A stretch of DNA of 64,000 nt from Streptomyces sp. NBC_00237. Its GTDB lineage: Bacteria; Actinomycetota; Actinomycetes; Streptomycetales; Streptomycetaceae. The notes below the pieces were generated by a model, which saw only the letters and a list, made by a program, of their open reading frames with translations, was not told the DNA's origin and did not search any database. How positions within the stretch are numbered: position 1 is the stretch's first letter; each line of letters opens with the position of its first letter. Shown piece after piece: positions 29,792-39,250 of the stretch. The stretch covers positions 1,550,001 to 1,614,000 of the forward strand of contig NZ_JAPEMT010000002.1 of NCBI RefSeq assembly GCF_026342435.1, read 5' to 3'. The translations under genes and the position numbers were made by a program.

Positions 29792-30817
29792 ATGTCAGAC
29801 CTGCGCCCCTTCGTCGCGGGCCTGCCCAAGGCAGAGCTCCACGTCCACCACGTCGGTTCCGCCTCTCCCCGGATCGTCGCCGAGCTGGCCGCCCGGCACC
29901 CGGACTCCACGGTGCCCACCGACCCGGAGGCGCTGAAGGAGTTCTTCACCTTCACCGACTTCGCGCACTTCATCGACGTGTACCTGTCCGTGGTCGACGT
30001 GATCCGCACCCCCGACGACGTCCGCCTCCTCACCTACGAGGTGGCCCGCGACATGGCCCGCCAGAACATCCGGTACGCCGAGCTGACCGTGACCCCGTAC
30101 AGCTCGACCCGCCGGGGCATCCCGGAAGCGGCGTTCATGGAGGCCATCGAGGACGCCCGCAAGGCCGCCGAGTCCGAACTCGGGGTCGTCCTGCGCTGGT
30201 GCTTCGACATCCCCGGCGAGGCGGGCCTGGAGTCGGCCGAGGAGACGGTACGGCTCGCCCTGGAGCACCGCCCCGAGGGGCTGGTCTCCTTCGGGCTCGG
30301 CGGGCCGGAGATCGGTGTGCCGCGCCCCCAGTTCAAGCCGTACTTCGACAGGGCGATCGAGGCCGGTCTGCACTCCGTCCCGCACGCGGGCGAGACGACG
30401 GGCCCCGAGACCGTCTGGGACGCCCTGGGCGACCTGCGCGCCGAGCGGATCGGGCACGGCACGAGCGCCGTCCAGGACCCGAAGCTGCTCGCGCACCTCG
30501 CGGAGAGGCAGATTCCGCTGGAGGTCTGCCCGACCTCCAACATCGCCACCCGCGCCGTCGCCACCCTCGACGAGCACCCGATCAAGGAGATGGTCGCGGC
30601 GGGCTGCCTGGTCACGATCAACAGCGACGACCCGCCGATGTTCGGCACCGACCTGAACAACGAGTACGTGGTCGCCGCCCGCCTCCTGGACCTGGACGAG
30701 CGGGGCGTGGCCGAGCTGGCGAAGAACGCGGTCCGCGCCTCCTTCCTGGACGAGTCCGGCAAGGCGAAGCTGGCCGCCGAGATCGACGCGTACACGACCG
30801 CCTGGCTCGCCCGCTGA
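29792..30817 (+). CDS. add: Adenosine deaminase family; probable aminodeoxyfutalosine deaminase
   Basis: A 341-residue metal-dependent deaminase. Zinc ligands are HVH (KAELHVHHVGSASP, near residue 18), HAGE (SVPHAGETTG, about 200) and the aspartates in TINSDDPPMFGTD. True adenosine deaminases read HLHLDGS at the first motif; here it is HVHHVGS. Streptomycetes make menaquinone by the futalosine route, and the S. coelicolor gene in this position (SCO5662, as I recall) has been reported as the 6-amino-6-deoxyfutalosine deaminase. I infer the same role here; adenosine deamination remains possible. AGGAGG precedes the ATG. Confidence 0.85.
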   Translation: MSDLRPFVAGLPKAELHVHHVGSASPRIVAELAARHPDSTVPTDPEALKEFFTFTDFAHFIDVYLSVVDVIRTPDDVRLLTYEVARDMARQNIRYAELTVTPYSSTRRGIPEAAFMEAIEDARKAAESELGVVLRWCFDIPGEAGLESAEETVRLALEHRPEGLVSFGLGGPEIGVPRPQFKPYFDRAIEAGLHSVPHAGETTGPETVWDALGDLRAERIGHGTSAVQDPKLLAHLAERQIPLEVCPTSNIATRAVATLDEHPIKEMVAAGCLVTINSDDPPMFGTDLNNEYVVAARLLDLDERGVAELAKNAVRASFLDESGKAKLAAEIDAYTTAWLAR

Positions 30818-30881
30818 AACCGGCGGGAGGTCCGCCGGTCTCAGCGGGCGGCCTCTCGCCGCATCGCCTAAGAATGACCCC

Positions 30882-31622
30882 ATGAGCGCCGACCGTCACA
30901 CCGTCCTCGCCTCGGCCCTCCGCGACTCCGTCCTCGCGGTGGGCCACCGAGGCGACCCGTACCGCTTCCGCGAGAACACGCTCGCCTCGATCCGTTCCGC
31001 GCTGGACCGGGGCGCGGGCGCGGTCGAGGTGGACGTACGGCTGACCCGCGACGGCGTGCCCGTCCTCCTGCACGACGAGAAGCTGGAGCGGCTCTGGGGC
31101 CACGACCGCTGGCTCGTCGATCTCACGAAAGCCGAGGTCGACGACCTGACGGGGCACGGCGTGCCGACTCTGCGCGAGGCGATCCTCGCGGTGGGCCCGC
31201 ACCGTCTGATGCTCGACCTCCCCGGCGCGCACGACGAGGTCGTACGCAAGGTCGTGGGCACCGTCCACGAGGCGGGCGCGAGCGAGCGCACGTACTACTG
31301 CGGAGGCCCCTCGGCGATGCTCCGCGTCCGCGCCGCCGACCCGCACGCGGAGACTGCCCTGACCTGGACGACCGTCGCCCCGCCCCGCCCCGAACTGCTC
31401 GCCGCGCTCACCCCGCGCTGGCTGAACTGCCGCTTCGGCATCGTCGACCGCCCGCTCGTCGACCACTTCCATCGCAGCGGTCTCCTGGTGTCCGCCTGGA
31501 CTCCTGACACGGCCCGCAGCATGCACGGTCTGCTCGTCGCGGGCGTCGACGCGATCACCACCAACCGCCTCGGCCTGCTCTCCCGCACCATCACCAAGTA
31601 CCGCGCCGCCCAGCACCATTGA
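30882..31622 (+). CDS. Glycerophosphodiester phosphodiesterase
   Basis: A 246-residue GDPD-family protein: the catalytic HRG of VGHRGDPYRFRENT, then EVDVRLTRDGVPVLLHDEKL with the metal-binding Glu, Asp and second His, and SAWTPDTARSM near the end. It hydrolyses glycerophosphodiesters to glycerol 3-phosphate and an alcohol. There is no signal peptide, so it is probably cytoplasmic. It starts 64 bp after the deaminase gene and may be co-transcribed with it. Confidence 0.9.
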   Translation: MSADRHTVLASALRDSVLAVGHRGDPYRFRENTLASIRSALDRGAGAVEVDVRLTRDGVPVLLHDEKLERLWGHDRWLVDLTKAEVDDLTGHGVPTLREAILAVGPHRLMLDLPGAHDEVVRKVVGTVHEAGASERTYYCGGPSAMLRVRAADPHAETALTWTTVAPPRPELLAALTPRWLNCRFGIVDRPLVDHFHRSGLLVSAWTPDTARSMHGLLVAGVDAITTNRLGLLSRTITKYRAAQHH

Positions 31623-31676
31623 CCCGTCCGGCATCATGACGTTCCGTCACCCCCACACCGGAGGAGAGAACGCCCG

Positions 31677-32450
31677 ATGCCCGAAGAGATACGTACCGAC
31701 ATCGCCCACAACGCCCGCGTCTGGAACTACTGGCTGGGCGGCAAGGACCACTACCCCGTGGACGCCGCCGTGGGCGACCGGGTCACCTCCCTCTACCCGA
31801 GCATCGGCGAAGTCGCCCGCGCCGACCGGAAGTTCCTCGGCCGCGCGGTGTCGTACCTGGCGGGCGACGCGGGCATCCGGCAGTTCCTCGACATCGGCAC
31901 CGGTCTGCCCACCGCCGACAACACCCACGAGGTCGCCCAGCGCATCGCCCCGGACTCGCGGATCGTGTACGTCGACCACGACCCTGTCGTCCTGGCCCAC
32001 GCCCGCGCCCTGCTGAAGGGCACCCCCGAGGGCCGCACCGACTACGTGGACGCGGACGCCCGCGACCCGGAGAAGATCCTCGAAGCCGCCGCGCGGACCC
32101 TGGACCTGGACCGCCCGGTCGCCGTCATGCTGCTGGGCATCCTCAACTTCGTACCGGACACCGGCCAGGCCCGGTCCGTCGTACGCACCCTCCTCGACGC
32201 CCTCCCGCCGGGCAGCCACCTCGCCCTGACCCACCCGACCCTGGAACTGGGCGGCGAGGGCAACGAGGCGGCGATGGCGTTCTGGAACGAGAACGCGACC
32301 CCGCCCATCCGGACCCGTACGGGCGCGGAGTTCGCCTCGTTCCTGGACGGCCTCGACCTCCTCGAACCGGGCGTCGTGTCGTGCGCGCGGTGGCGCGGCG
32401 AGGACCCTTCGGTGGCCCAGTTCGGCGCGGTGGCGGTCAAGCGCGCGTGA
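31677..32450 (+). CDS. SAM-dependent methyltransferase (DUF574 type)
   Basis: A 257-residue protein of the actinobacterial DUF574 family, marked by IAHNARVWNYWLGGKDHYPVD at the N-terminus, the SAM-binding FLDIGTGLPTADNTHE and the acidic VYVDHDPVVLAHA. Streptomyces have many paralogues; substrates are unknown. Its stop overlaps the GTG start of the sensor kinase (GTGA), so the three genes are probably one transcript. Confidence 0.9.
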   Translation: MPEEIRTDIAHNARVWNYWLGGKDHYPVDAAVGDRVTSLYPSIGEVARADRKFLGRAVSYLAGDAGIRQFLDIGTGLPTADNTHEVAQRIAPDSRIVYVDHDPVVLAHARALLKGTPEGRTDYVDADARDPEKILEAAARTLDLDRPVAVMLLGILNFVPDTGQARSVVRTLLDALPPGSHLALTHPTLELGGEGNEAAMAFWNENATPPIRTRTGAEFASFLDGLDLLEPGVVSCARWRGEDPSVAQFGAVAVKRA

Positions 32451-33715
32451 CGCCTCCGCTCCGAGCGCGCGTCCGGCCCCGGGCCCGCGTCCGCTCCCGC
32501 GCGGCGGACATCGGCACCACCCTGCGCGCGCACCCGTGGGCGGCCGACATCGGCGTGGCCCTGCTCGTCCAACTCGTGGTCAGCGTGCCGTGGTTGATTC
32601 CGCGCCCGGCGGGCTCTTCGCCCGCCACCCTCCTGGCGTACGGGCTGACGGCGCTGACCGTACTGCCGCTCGTCTGGCGGCGGCGGGCGCCGGTGACGGT
32701 CCTGGCGGCGGTGCTGTGCGCGCAGGTGCTGTACGGGGTCGCCGCCGACGGGCCCGGCCAGACCCTCCCGTACACGAGCATGGTGGCGCTGTACTCGCTC
32801 GCCGCTTGCACACCCTCCCCGCTGCGGCAGGTCACGGGCGGGCTGACGCTCGCGGTGGCCGCCGTGTCGGTGGTGGGGCGGGGGCGGGACGACTGGCTGC
32901 GCGAGCTGATGCTCACGCTCGTCGTCTTCGCCGCGTCGTACGCCTTCGGCCGCCTGACCCACACCCGGCAGGCGTACACGCGGGCGGTGGAGGAGCGGGC
33001 GCGGGCGGTCGAGGAGCGGTCGGCCGAGCTGGAGCGCGCGAACCGCATCGAGGCCGAGCAGGCGGCGGCCCGCGAACGGGCCCGCATCGCACGGGAGATG
33101 CACGACATCCTGTCGCACGCGGTCAGCATCATGGTCGTCCAGGCGGAGGCCGGACCGGTCGCGGTGCGCGTCGCGCCCGAGCGGGCGGAGGCGGCGTTCG
33201 ACGCGATCTCGGAGACCGGGCGGGAGGCGATGACGCAGCTCCGGCAGATGCTGGGGCTGCTGCGGGACGCGCCGTCGGACCCGGATGTGTCCCGTGGTCC
33301 CCAGCCCACCATCGGCGAACTGCCGAGGCTCGTGGAGCGGGTGGGGCGCAGTGGCCTCTCCGTGGCGTACGAGACCACCGGTCGGCCGCACTCCCTGCCC
33401 CCCGTGCTCGAAGCGACGGCGTACCGCATCGTGCAGGAAGCACTGACCAACATCGTCAAGCACGCCCACGCCCGGCACGCGCGGGTGCGACTCCACTACC
33501 AGGAGCAGGAATTGACCCTCACCATCACCGACGACGGGCGTGGCCGCCCCGGTCCGGCCGCCCGCACGGCGGGCCACGGCCTCATCGGCATCCAGGAGCG
33601 CGCGGCGGCCCACGGCGGGTCGGTGACGGCGGGGCCAGGACCGGACGGCACCGGATTCAGCGTGCGCGCCGTCCTCCTCATCACCCCTGCCGAGGCTTCG
33701 GGGGTGGCGAGTTGA
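32447..33715 (+). CDS. Sensor histidine kinase (NarL-type partner)
   Basis: A 422-residue kinase. Four or five membrane helices lie in the first 150 residues, then a coiled coil rich in Arg/Glu (AVEERARAVEERSAELERA), the HisKA_3 motif REMHDILSHAVSIM with the phospho-accepting His, and a C-terminal HATPase with ITDDGRGRPG and GHGLIGIQERA. The GTG start at 32447 overlaps the preceding stop by 4 bp and places the first helix correctly. No extracellular sensing domain is present, so it probably senses a membrane signal. Confidence 0.92.
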   Translation: MTPPLRARVRPRARVRSRAADIGTTLRAHPWAADIGVALLVQLVVSVPWLIPRPAGSSPATLLAYGLTALTVLPLVWRRRAPVTVLAAVLCAQVLYGVAADGPGQTLPYTSMVALYSLAACTPSPLRQVTGGLTLAVAAVSVVGRGRDDWLRELMLTLVVFAASYAFGRLTHTRQAYTRAVEERARAVEERSAELERANRIEAEQAAARERARIAREMHDILSHAVSIMVVQAEAGPVAVRVAPERAEAAFDAISETGREAMTQLRQMLGLLRDAPSDPDVSRGPQPTIGELPRLVERVGRSGLSVAYETTGRPHSLPPVLEATAYRIVQEALTNIVKHAHARHARVRLHYQEQELTLTITDDGRGRPGPAARTAGHGLIGIQERAAAHGGSVTAGPGPDGTGFSVRAVLLITPAEASGVAS

Positions 33716-34377
33716 GCATTCGCGTGGTGGTGGCGGACGACCAGGAGCTGGTCCGCAGCGGGTTCGCGATGATCCTGGGCGCGCAGCCGGACATCGAGGT
33801 GGTCGCGGAGGCGGGCGACGGCGCGGAGGCCGTCGACGCGGTACGGCGGCTGCGGCCGGAGGTCGCGCTGCTCGACATCCGGATGCCGCTGATGGACGGC
33901 ATCGAGGCATGCCGCGCCATCACCTCCGGCGGCCCCACCCGCACCGTGATGCTGACGACCTTCGACTCCGACGCGTACGTCTACGACGCGCTGCGCGCGG
34001 GGGCCAGCGGCTTCCTGCTCAAGGACGTGCGCAGGGACGACCTCGTGCACGCGGTGCGGGTGGTGGCGGCCGGGGAGTCCCTGGTCGCGCCGTCGGTGGC
34101 CCGCCGTCTGATCTCGGAGTTCACCTCGCGCCCCGCGACGGCCCCCCGCACCCCGTCCGACAGGCTCGACGTGCTGACCGCCCGCGAGCGCGAAACCCTC
34201 CTCCATCTGGCGCGCGGTCTGTCGAACGCGGAGATCGCGGCGGCCCTGACCGTCAGCGACCACACGGTGAAGACCCATGTGGGCAACGTGCTGGCCAAGT
34301 TGGGGCTGCGGGACCGGATCCAGGCGGTGATCTGCGCGTACGAGACGGGGCTCGTCGCCCCGACGGGGGAGGGATAG
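33712..34377 (+). CDS. Two-component response regulator, LuxR/NarL family
   Basis: A 221-residue regulator with a receiver domain (IRVVVADDQELVRSG; phospho-Asp in VALLDIRMPLMDG near residue 54; Lys in GFLLKDVRRDD) and a C-terminal LuxR HTH (LTARERETLLHLARGLSNAE). The start is most likely TTG at 33712, overlapping the kinase stop as TTGA; a GTG at 33724 is the alternative. It is the cognate partner of the kinase upstream. Targets are unknown. Confidence 0.93.
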   Translation: MSIRVVVADDQELVRSGFAMILGAQPDIEVVAEAGDGAEAVDAVRRLRPEVALLDIRMPLMDGIEACRAITSGGPTRTVMLTTFDSDAYVYDALRAGASGFLLKDVRRDDLVHAVRVVAAGESLVAPSVARRLISEFTSRPATAPRTPSDRLDVLTARERETLLHLARGLSNAEIAAALTVSDHTVKTHVGNVLAKLGLRDRIQAVICAYETGLVAPTGEG

Positions 34378-34395
34378 CCACCCGGCCGGGCCCCG

Positions 34396-34415
34396 CCTCC
34401 CCCGCACGGGGGAGG
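34396..34415 (+). terminator. Terminator of the two-component operon
   Basis: CCTCCCCC (34396-34403) pairs perfectly with GGGGGAGG (34408-34415) around GCAC, 18 bp after the regulator stop. Confidence 0.75.
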
Positions 34416-34532
34416 AAACCGCCCCGCCGGAACCCCTCTCACCGGCGATCCGCCCAGGCCCCGCAGGCAACAGGATGGAGCCATCGAGGAGTTACGGAAA
34501 TCCACCGGCTCCGGCACCCGAGAGGCCCCACC

Positions 34533-35723
34533 ATGAACCGCCTGAGCGCCCGCACCCGCACCGCCCTCGCCGCCGCCCTGGTACTCGGCATCGCCGCGGG
34601 GCCCGTCGCCGCCGCGGGACCCGCCTTCGCCGGGACTCCGGTCACCGCCCAGGCCACCGCCGCCGCCCAGGAGGAGACCGGTCCCAACACCACCGCCCTC
34701 CAGGCGGCCCTCGCCGGCCTCCCGAACGCCAGCACCACCGCCGCACTCGTCCGCGTCGGCGGCAAGGGCCGCGCCTGGCAGGGCAGTTCCGGTGTGCACG
34801 ACCTCCGCTCGAACCGCCCCGCCAACCCGAACGGCCGCTTCCGGATCGGTTCCGTCACCAAGGTCTTCACCGCCGCCACCGTGCTGCGCCTCGCCGAAGA
34901 GGGCCGCGTCAGCCTCGACCGGCCGGTCCGCGCCTACCTCCCGGACCTGATCCCGGCCGCGTACGGCGAGGTCACCGTCCGCCAGCTGCTCAACCACACC
35001 CACGGCATCCCCTCCCCGGACTCCACCCCGGGCGGCATCGAAGAGCTGTACGCACACCGCTTCGACCTCCGCGACCCGCGCGCCATGGTCGCCGACTCGA
35101 CCTCGAAGGCCAAGGAGAAGGACCGGAAGACCCCGGGCACCGTCCAGGAGTACTCGAACACCGGCTACACCATCGCGGGCCTCCTGATCGAGCGCGTGGC
35201 CGGTACGTCGTACGAAGAGGCCGTCGCCCGCCGCGTCCTGCGTCCGCTGGGCCTGCGGGACACGTACTCCCCCGGCCGGAGCCCGCGCATCCGGGGCCCG
35301 TACAACCACGGCTACCAGGTCTTCCCCCGGCCCGACGGCAGCACCGAGCTCCGTGACGTGAGCGCGTGGACCGTCACCGACACCTGGGCGGCGGGCGACC
35401 TCGTCTCGACCACCGCCGACCTGGAACGCTTCATGAAGGCGCTGTTCGGCGGGGAGGTCGTGCGCGGCCCGCTCCTTGAGGAGATGTTCACCGTGCCCGA
35501 CATCGAGGGCGCGACGATGAGTGCCGGTCTCCAGAAGCGTGAGGCGGGCAACGGCCTGATCGTCTGGCTGAAGACCGGCGGGCGCTGGGGCTACAACGCC
35601 ATCATCGCGGCCCCGCGCGACCTCTCCCGCACCCTGGTCTACTCGGTCAACTCCACCGACGCCAAGGGCGAGGGCATGAACCCGACCGCCGAACGCGTGG
35701 TCCGTGCCGCCTTCAGCCGCTGA
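34533..35723 (+). CDS. Secreted serine hydrolase (beta-lactamase / D,D-peptidase family)
   Basis: A 396-residue exported protein. A Sec signal peptide (LAAALVLGIAAGPVAAAGPAFA) is followed by the class C beta-lactamase fold: the S-x-x-K motif in GSVTKVF with the nucleophile Ser, the Y-x-N motif in EYSNTGYTIAG and, late, GRWGYNAIIAA in the place of the KTG/HxG element. It may act as a D-alanyl-D-alanine carboxypeptidase or esterase on the cell surface. Its last 11 bp overlap the convergent gene. Confidence 0.9.
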   Translation: MNRLSARTRTALAAALVLGIAAGPVAAAGPAFAGTPVTAQATAAAQEETGPNTTALQAALAGLPNASTTAALVRVGGKGRAWQGSSGVHDLRSNRPANPNGRFRIGSVTKVFTAATVLRLAEEGRVSLDRPVRAYLPDLIPAAYGEVTVRQLLNHTHGIPSPDSTPGGIEELYAHRFDLRDPRAMVADSTSKAKEKDRKTPGTVQEYSNTGYTIAGLLIERVAGTSYEEAVARRVLRPLGLRDTYSPGRSPRIRGPYNHGYQVFPRPDGSTELRDVSAWTVTDTWAAGDLVSTTADLERFMKALFGGEVVRGPLLEEMFTVPDIEGATMSAGLQKREAGNGLIVWLKTGGRWGYNAIIAAPRDLSRTLVYSVNSTDAKGEGMNPTAERVVRAAFSR

Positions 35724-36246
35724 GGGCGGCCCGCGCCGCCACCCCGATCGGCGCCGTCAGCGCCTCCAGCCGCTTGATCTTCCTCCGTACGATCGCCAGC
35801 GGGATCACCCCGAACACCCCGAAGGCCATGTCGATCAGTGACCACCCGAAGGGAATTCCCCGGATCGGTCCGCAGATCAGGGCGAGCGGGATGATCCCGG
35901 CGCAGGCGATCATCCCGAACTCGATCACCCAGACGTTCCGGACCGGATCGCGGTACGGCCCGTAGAACGCGACCGCGATCACCAGGTGGGCGAAGGCGAG
36001 CCAGTCCGTTCCGTACAGGATGAACGGGTACGCCGCCTCGGTGGCGACGAGGCCGTCGCGGCAGCGCTCGATCCACTCCATGAACCCGGGCATCGCGTCG
36101 GGCAGCGGGGACGACCGCAGCACGTCGGTGAGCCAGTCGAGTTCGGTGACGAGCGGGAAGGCCGTCAGCCCGCTCAGCACGAGGCACACGATGAAGAAGA
36201 TCAACCACACGCGGATGCGCCTCAGAAGGGCGGCGGGCTCGTTCAT
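35713..36246 (-). CDS. Four-helix membrane protein, unknown function
   Basis: A 177-residue integral membrane protein with helices at about 12-35 (WLIFFIVCLVLSGLTAFPLV), 75-97, 107-127 and 135-155. The tail is basic (VRRKIKRLE). No known family is recognised. It converges with and overlaps the serine hydrolase gene, and it is followed, on the same strand and further upstream, by the second polyamine-binding protein gene. Confidence 0.78.
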   Translation of the reverse strand: MNEPAALLRRIRVWLIFFIVCLVLSGLTAFPLVTELDWLTDVLRSSPLPDAMPGFMEWIERCRDGLVATEAAYPFILYGTDWLAFAHLVIAVAFYGPYRDPVRNVWVIEFGMIACAGIIPLALICGPIRGIPFGWSLIDMAFGVFGVIPLAIVRRKIKRLEALTAPIGVAARAALSG

Positions 36247-36337
36247 CTCCGCAGCGTACGAGGACCTTTACGCGAGCTTTACGGGTCCCCCGCATCTCCC
36301 GCCTGGGGCACGCAGGAGACACTGGTGGTTTGGGCCG

Positions 36338-37543
36338 CTACAGCCCCACGATCCCGTTCCACCGCTTCGCGAACTCCAGCCGCTCCTCGGCGGTGATGTC
36401 CCGCGCGATGGCGAGCCGCTTGCGCACCGCGCCGTCGGGGAAGATCAGCGGGTCCTCGGCCAGTGCCGCCGTCTCCTCGTCCTTCGACGAGGCGATGATG
36501 TCCCGCGCGGCGGGCACAGGACACACGTAGTTCACCCAGGTGGCCAGCTCGGCCGCCACCTCCGGGTCGTAGTAGTAGTCGATCAGCCGCTCGGCGTTGC
36601 GCTTGTGCTGCGCGAGGTTCGGGATCATCAGGGACTCGGCCCACAGCTCCGCGCCCTCCTCCGGCACCACGAACTCGATGTCCGGGTTGTCCGCCTGGAG
36701 TTGGATGACGTCGCCCGAGTACGCCTGGCAGGCCAGCACGTCGCCGCTCGCCAGGTCCTTGACGTAGTCGTTGCCGGTGAAGCGGCGGATGTGCTGGGTC
36801 TTGACCAGCTTCTCGACCTGCTCGCACATCCGGTGAAAGTCGTCCGCGACCCACTTCGTGACGTCGGCCCCGAGCCCCTGCATCAACAGCGAGAAGCTCT
36901 CGTCGAGGCCGGAGAAGAGCGTGACCTTGCCCTTGAGCTCGGGCCGCCACAGGTCGGAGGTGTGCTTGATCTCGCGCCCGAGCTTCTTTCGGTTGTACGC
37001 GATGCCGGTGATGCCCGACTGCCACGGCACGGCGTGCCGGCGGCCCGTGTCGAAGGCCGGGTTGAGCAGTTGCGGGTCCAGATACTTCGCCACGTTCGGC
37101 TGCTTGGTTCGGTCCATCTCCTGGACCCAGCCGAGCCGTACGAAACGGGCGGCCATCCAGTCGCTGATGACGATGAGGTCGCGGCCGGTCGCCTGGTGGT
37201 TCATCAGCGCCGGGCTGACCTTGCCGAAGAACTCGTCGTTGTCGTTGATCTCCTCGGTGTACCGCACCGAGATCCCGGTCCGCCTGGTGAACTCGTCGAG
37301 CGTCGGCCGCTTCGACTTGTCCTCCTCATCGGTGTCGATGTAGAGGGGCCAGTTCGCGAACTGGAGGTTCTTGTCCCGGTCCGAGGTGTCCGTGCCCGCC
37401 CGGTCGCCCGGCTTCACGTAGGCGGCGGGGACACCGCACCCGGTGAGCGCGGCGAGCGCGCCCGCCGTACCGATTCCGTATCCGAAACCGCGGAGCACCG
37501 TACGGCGCGAGAGACGACGCGAAACGCGACCAAGATCACCCAT
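36338..37543 (-). CDS. Polyamine-binding lipoprotein PotD-like (second copy)
   Basis: A 401-residue paralogue of the binding protein at 25003-26262. It has a twin-arginine signal (SRRTVLRGFGYGIGTAGALA) and lipobox LTGC. Shared marks are FANWPLYIDTD, TRRTGISVRYTEEINDNDEF and NYVCPVPAARDII. No permease or ATPase lies beside it, so it probably serves the PotABC complex 11-14 kb away or another one. The ATG at 37543 has AAAGG at good spacing; a GTG at 37552 is possible. Confidence 0.9.
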   Translation of the reverse strand: MGDLGRVSRRLSRRTVLRGFGYGIGTAGALAALTGCGVPAAYVKPGDRAGTDTSDRDKNLQFANWPLYIDTDEEDKSKRPTLDEFTRRTGISVRYTEEINDNDEFFGKVSPALMNHQATGRDLIVISDWMAARFVRLGWVQEMDRTKQPNVAKYLDPQLLNPAFDTGRRHAVPWQSGITGIAYNRKKLGREIKHTSDLWRPELKGKVTLFSGLDESFSLLMQGLGADVTKWVADDFHRMCEQVEKLVKTQHIRRFTGNDYVKDLASGDVLACQAYSGDVIQLQADNPDIEFVVPEEGAELWAESLMIPNLAQHKRNAERLIDYYYDPEVAAELATWVNYVCPVPAARDIIASSKDEETAALAEDPLIFPDGAVRKRLAIARDITAEERLEFAKRWNGIVGL

Positions 37544-37648
37544 GGTGCTCACCCTTTCCCGAGGTGCGAGGGGCGGGCAATAGACACAGTGCCTACTGCC
37601 CGCCCCTCAATCCGTCACCCCGTGTCCGCGGTCGGGGGACCGTCCGGC

Positions 37649-39088
37649 TCAGCCGTCGAGCGACGTCATGACGTGCTTGATGCGGGTGTAGTCCTCGAAG
37701 CCGTACGCCGAGAGGTCCTTGCCGTAGCCGGACTTCTTGTAGCCGCCGTGCGGCATCTCCGCGACGAGCGGGATGTGCGTGTTGATCCAGACGCAGCCGA
37801 AGTCGAGGTTCTTGGACATGCGCATGGCGCGCGCGTGGTCCTTGGTCCAGACGGAGGAGGCGAGGGCGTACTCGACGCCGTTCGCCCACTCCAGGGCCTG
37901 CGCCTCGTCGGTGAAGGACTGGACGGTGATGACCGGTCCGAACACCTCGTTCTGGATGATCTCGTCGTCCTGCTTCAGGCCCGAGACGACGGTCGGGGCG
38001 TAGAAGTAGCCCTGCTCGCCGACCCGGTGGCCGCCCGCCTCGACCTTGGCGTGCGCGGGCAGCCGCTCGACGAAGCCGGTGACCTGCTTCAGCTGGTTGG
38101 CGTTGTTGAGCGGCCCGTAGAGCACGTCCTCGTCGTCCGGCAGGCCGGTCTTCGTGTCCGCCGCCGCCTTCGCGAGCGCGGTCACGAACTCGTCGTGGAT
38201 CGACTCCTGCACGAGGACGCGCGTGGCGGCCGTACAGTCCTGACCGGCGTTGAAGAAGCCCGCCACGGAGATGTCCTCGACGGCCTTGGCGATGTCGGTG
38301 TCCTCGAACACGACGACCGGCGCCTTGCCGCCCAGCTCCAGGTGGACCCGCTTGAGGTCCTTGGCCGCGGACTCGGCGACCTGCATGCCCGCCCGTACCG
38401 AACCGGTGATGGAGGCCATCGCGGGCGTCTTGTGCTCGACCATGGCGCGGCCCGTGTCACGGTCGCCGCAGACCACGTTGAAGACGCCCTTGGGGACGAT
38501 CGAGCCGATGATCTCGGCCATCAGCACGGTCGAGGCGGGCGTCGTGTCCGACGGCTTCAGGACGACCGTGTTGCCCGCGGCGAGCGCCGGGGCGAACTTC
38601 CACACGGCCATCATCATCGGGTAGTTCCACGGCGCGACCTGCGCGCAGACGCCGACCGGCTCGCGGCGCACGATGGAGGTCATGCCCTCCATGTACTCGC
38701 CCGCGCTGCGGCCCTCAAGGAGGCGTGCCGCGCCCGCGAAGAAGCGGATCTGGTCCACCATCGGCGGGATTTCCTCGGTGCGGGTGATGCCGACCGGCTT
38801 GCCGCAGTTCTCCGACTCGGCGGCGATCAGCTCCTCCGCGCGCTCCTCGAAGGCGTCCGCGATCTTCAGCAGGGCCTTCTGGCGCTCGGCGGGCGTCTGG
38901 TCGCGCCAGGCGGGGAACGCCTCGGCGGCGGCGGCCATCGCGGCGTCGACGTCCGCCTGACCGGAGAGCGGCGCGGTCGCGTACGCCTCGCCCGTCACCG
39001 GGTTGATCACGTCGGTGGTCCGGCCGTCGGCGGCGTCCTGGAACTCCCCGGCGATGTAGTTGCGCAGACGGCGCAGCTCGGTGGTCAC
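37649..39088 (-). CDS. Gamma-aminobutyraldehyde-type dehydrogenase (second copy)
   Basis: A 479-residue ALDH beginning at a GTG (VTTELRRLRNYIAGEFQDA) behind GAGGGAGAG. Catalytic Cys is in AGQDCTAATRVLV and base Glu in HLELGGKAPVVVFED. It is a paralogue of the enzyme at 26309-27823 and sits with a second PotD copy, divergent from the AsnC regulator and aminotransferase. The context points to oxidation of aminoaldehydes made by the neighbouring aminotransferase. Confidence 0.93.
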   Translation of the reverse strand: MTTELRRLRNYIAGEFQDAADGRTTDVINPVTGEAYATAPLSGQADVDAAMAAAAEAFPAWRDQTPAERQKALLKIADAFEERAEELIAAESENCGKPVGITRTEEIPPMVDQIRFFAGAARLLEGRSAGEYMEGMTSIVRREPVGVCAQVAPWNYPMMMAVWKFAPALAAGNTVVLKPSDTTPASTVLMAEIIGSIVPKGVFNVVCGDRDTGRAMVEHKTPAMASITGSVRAGMQVAESAAKDLKRVHLELGGKAPVVVFEDTDIAKAVEDISVAGFFNAGQDCTAATRVLVQESIHDEFVTALAKAAADTKTGLPDDEDVLYGPLNNANQLKQVTGFVERLPAHAKVEAGGHRVGEQGYFYAPTVVSGLKQDDEIIQNEVFGPVITVQSFTDEAQALEWANGVEYALASSVWTKDHARAMRMSKNLDFGCVWINTHIPLVAEMPHGGYKKSGYGKDLSAYGFEDYTRIKHVMTSLDG

Positions 39089-39167
39089 GGCCACTCTCCC
39101 TCTCAGATGTCCGGTGGGTGAGACACCCACATTAGTCAGTGGGGTATCGCTTTCGACATACCTCCCC

Positions 39168-39216
39168 GTCAACAACTTCGGATTCAGTCAAAACCACGTC
39201 CTCGAACAACGAATTT
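39168..39216. promoter_or_regulatory. Repeated AACAAC motifs in the divergent polyamine promoter
   Basis: Two related sites, GTCAACAACTTCGGATTC (39168-39186) and GAACAACGAATTTC (39203-39216), lie in the 162-bp gap between the aldehyde dehydrogenase and the AsnC regulator. The second resembles AACAACGGAAT in the inverted repeat at 27915-27935. They may bind the AsnC/Lrp protein encoded next door. Confidence 0.45.
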
Positions 39217-39250
39217 CATCGGTTTGCTCTTGCGAGACGGGCGAGACCTC

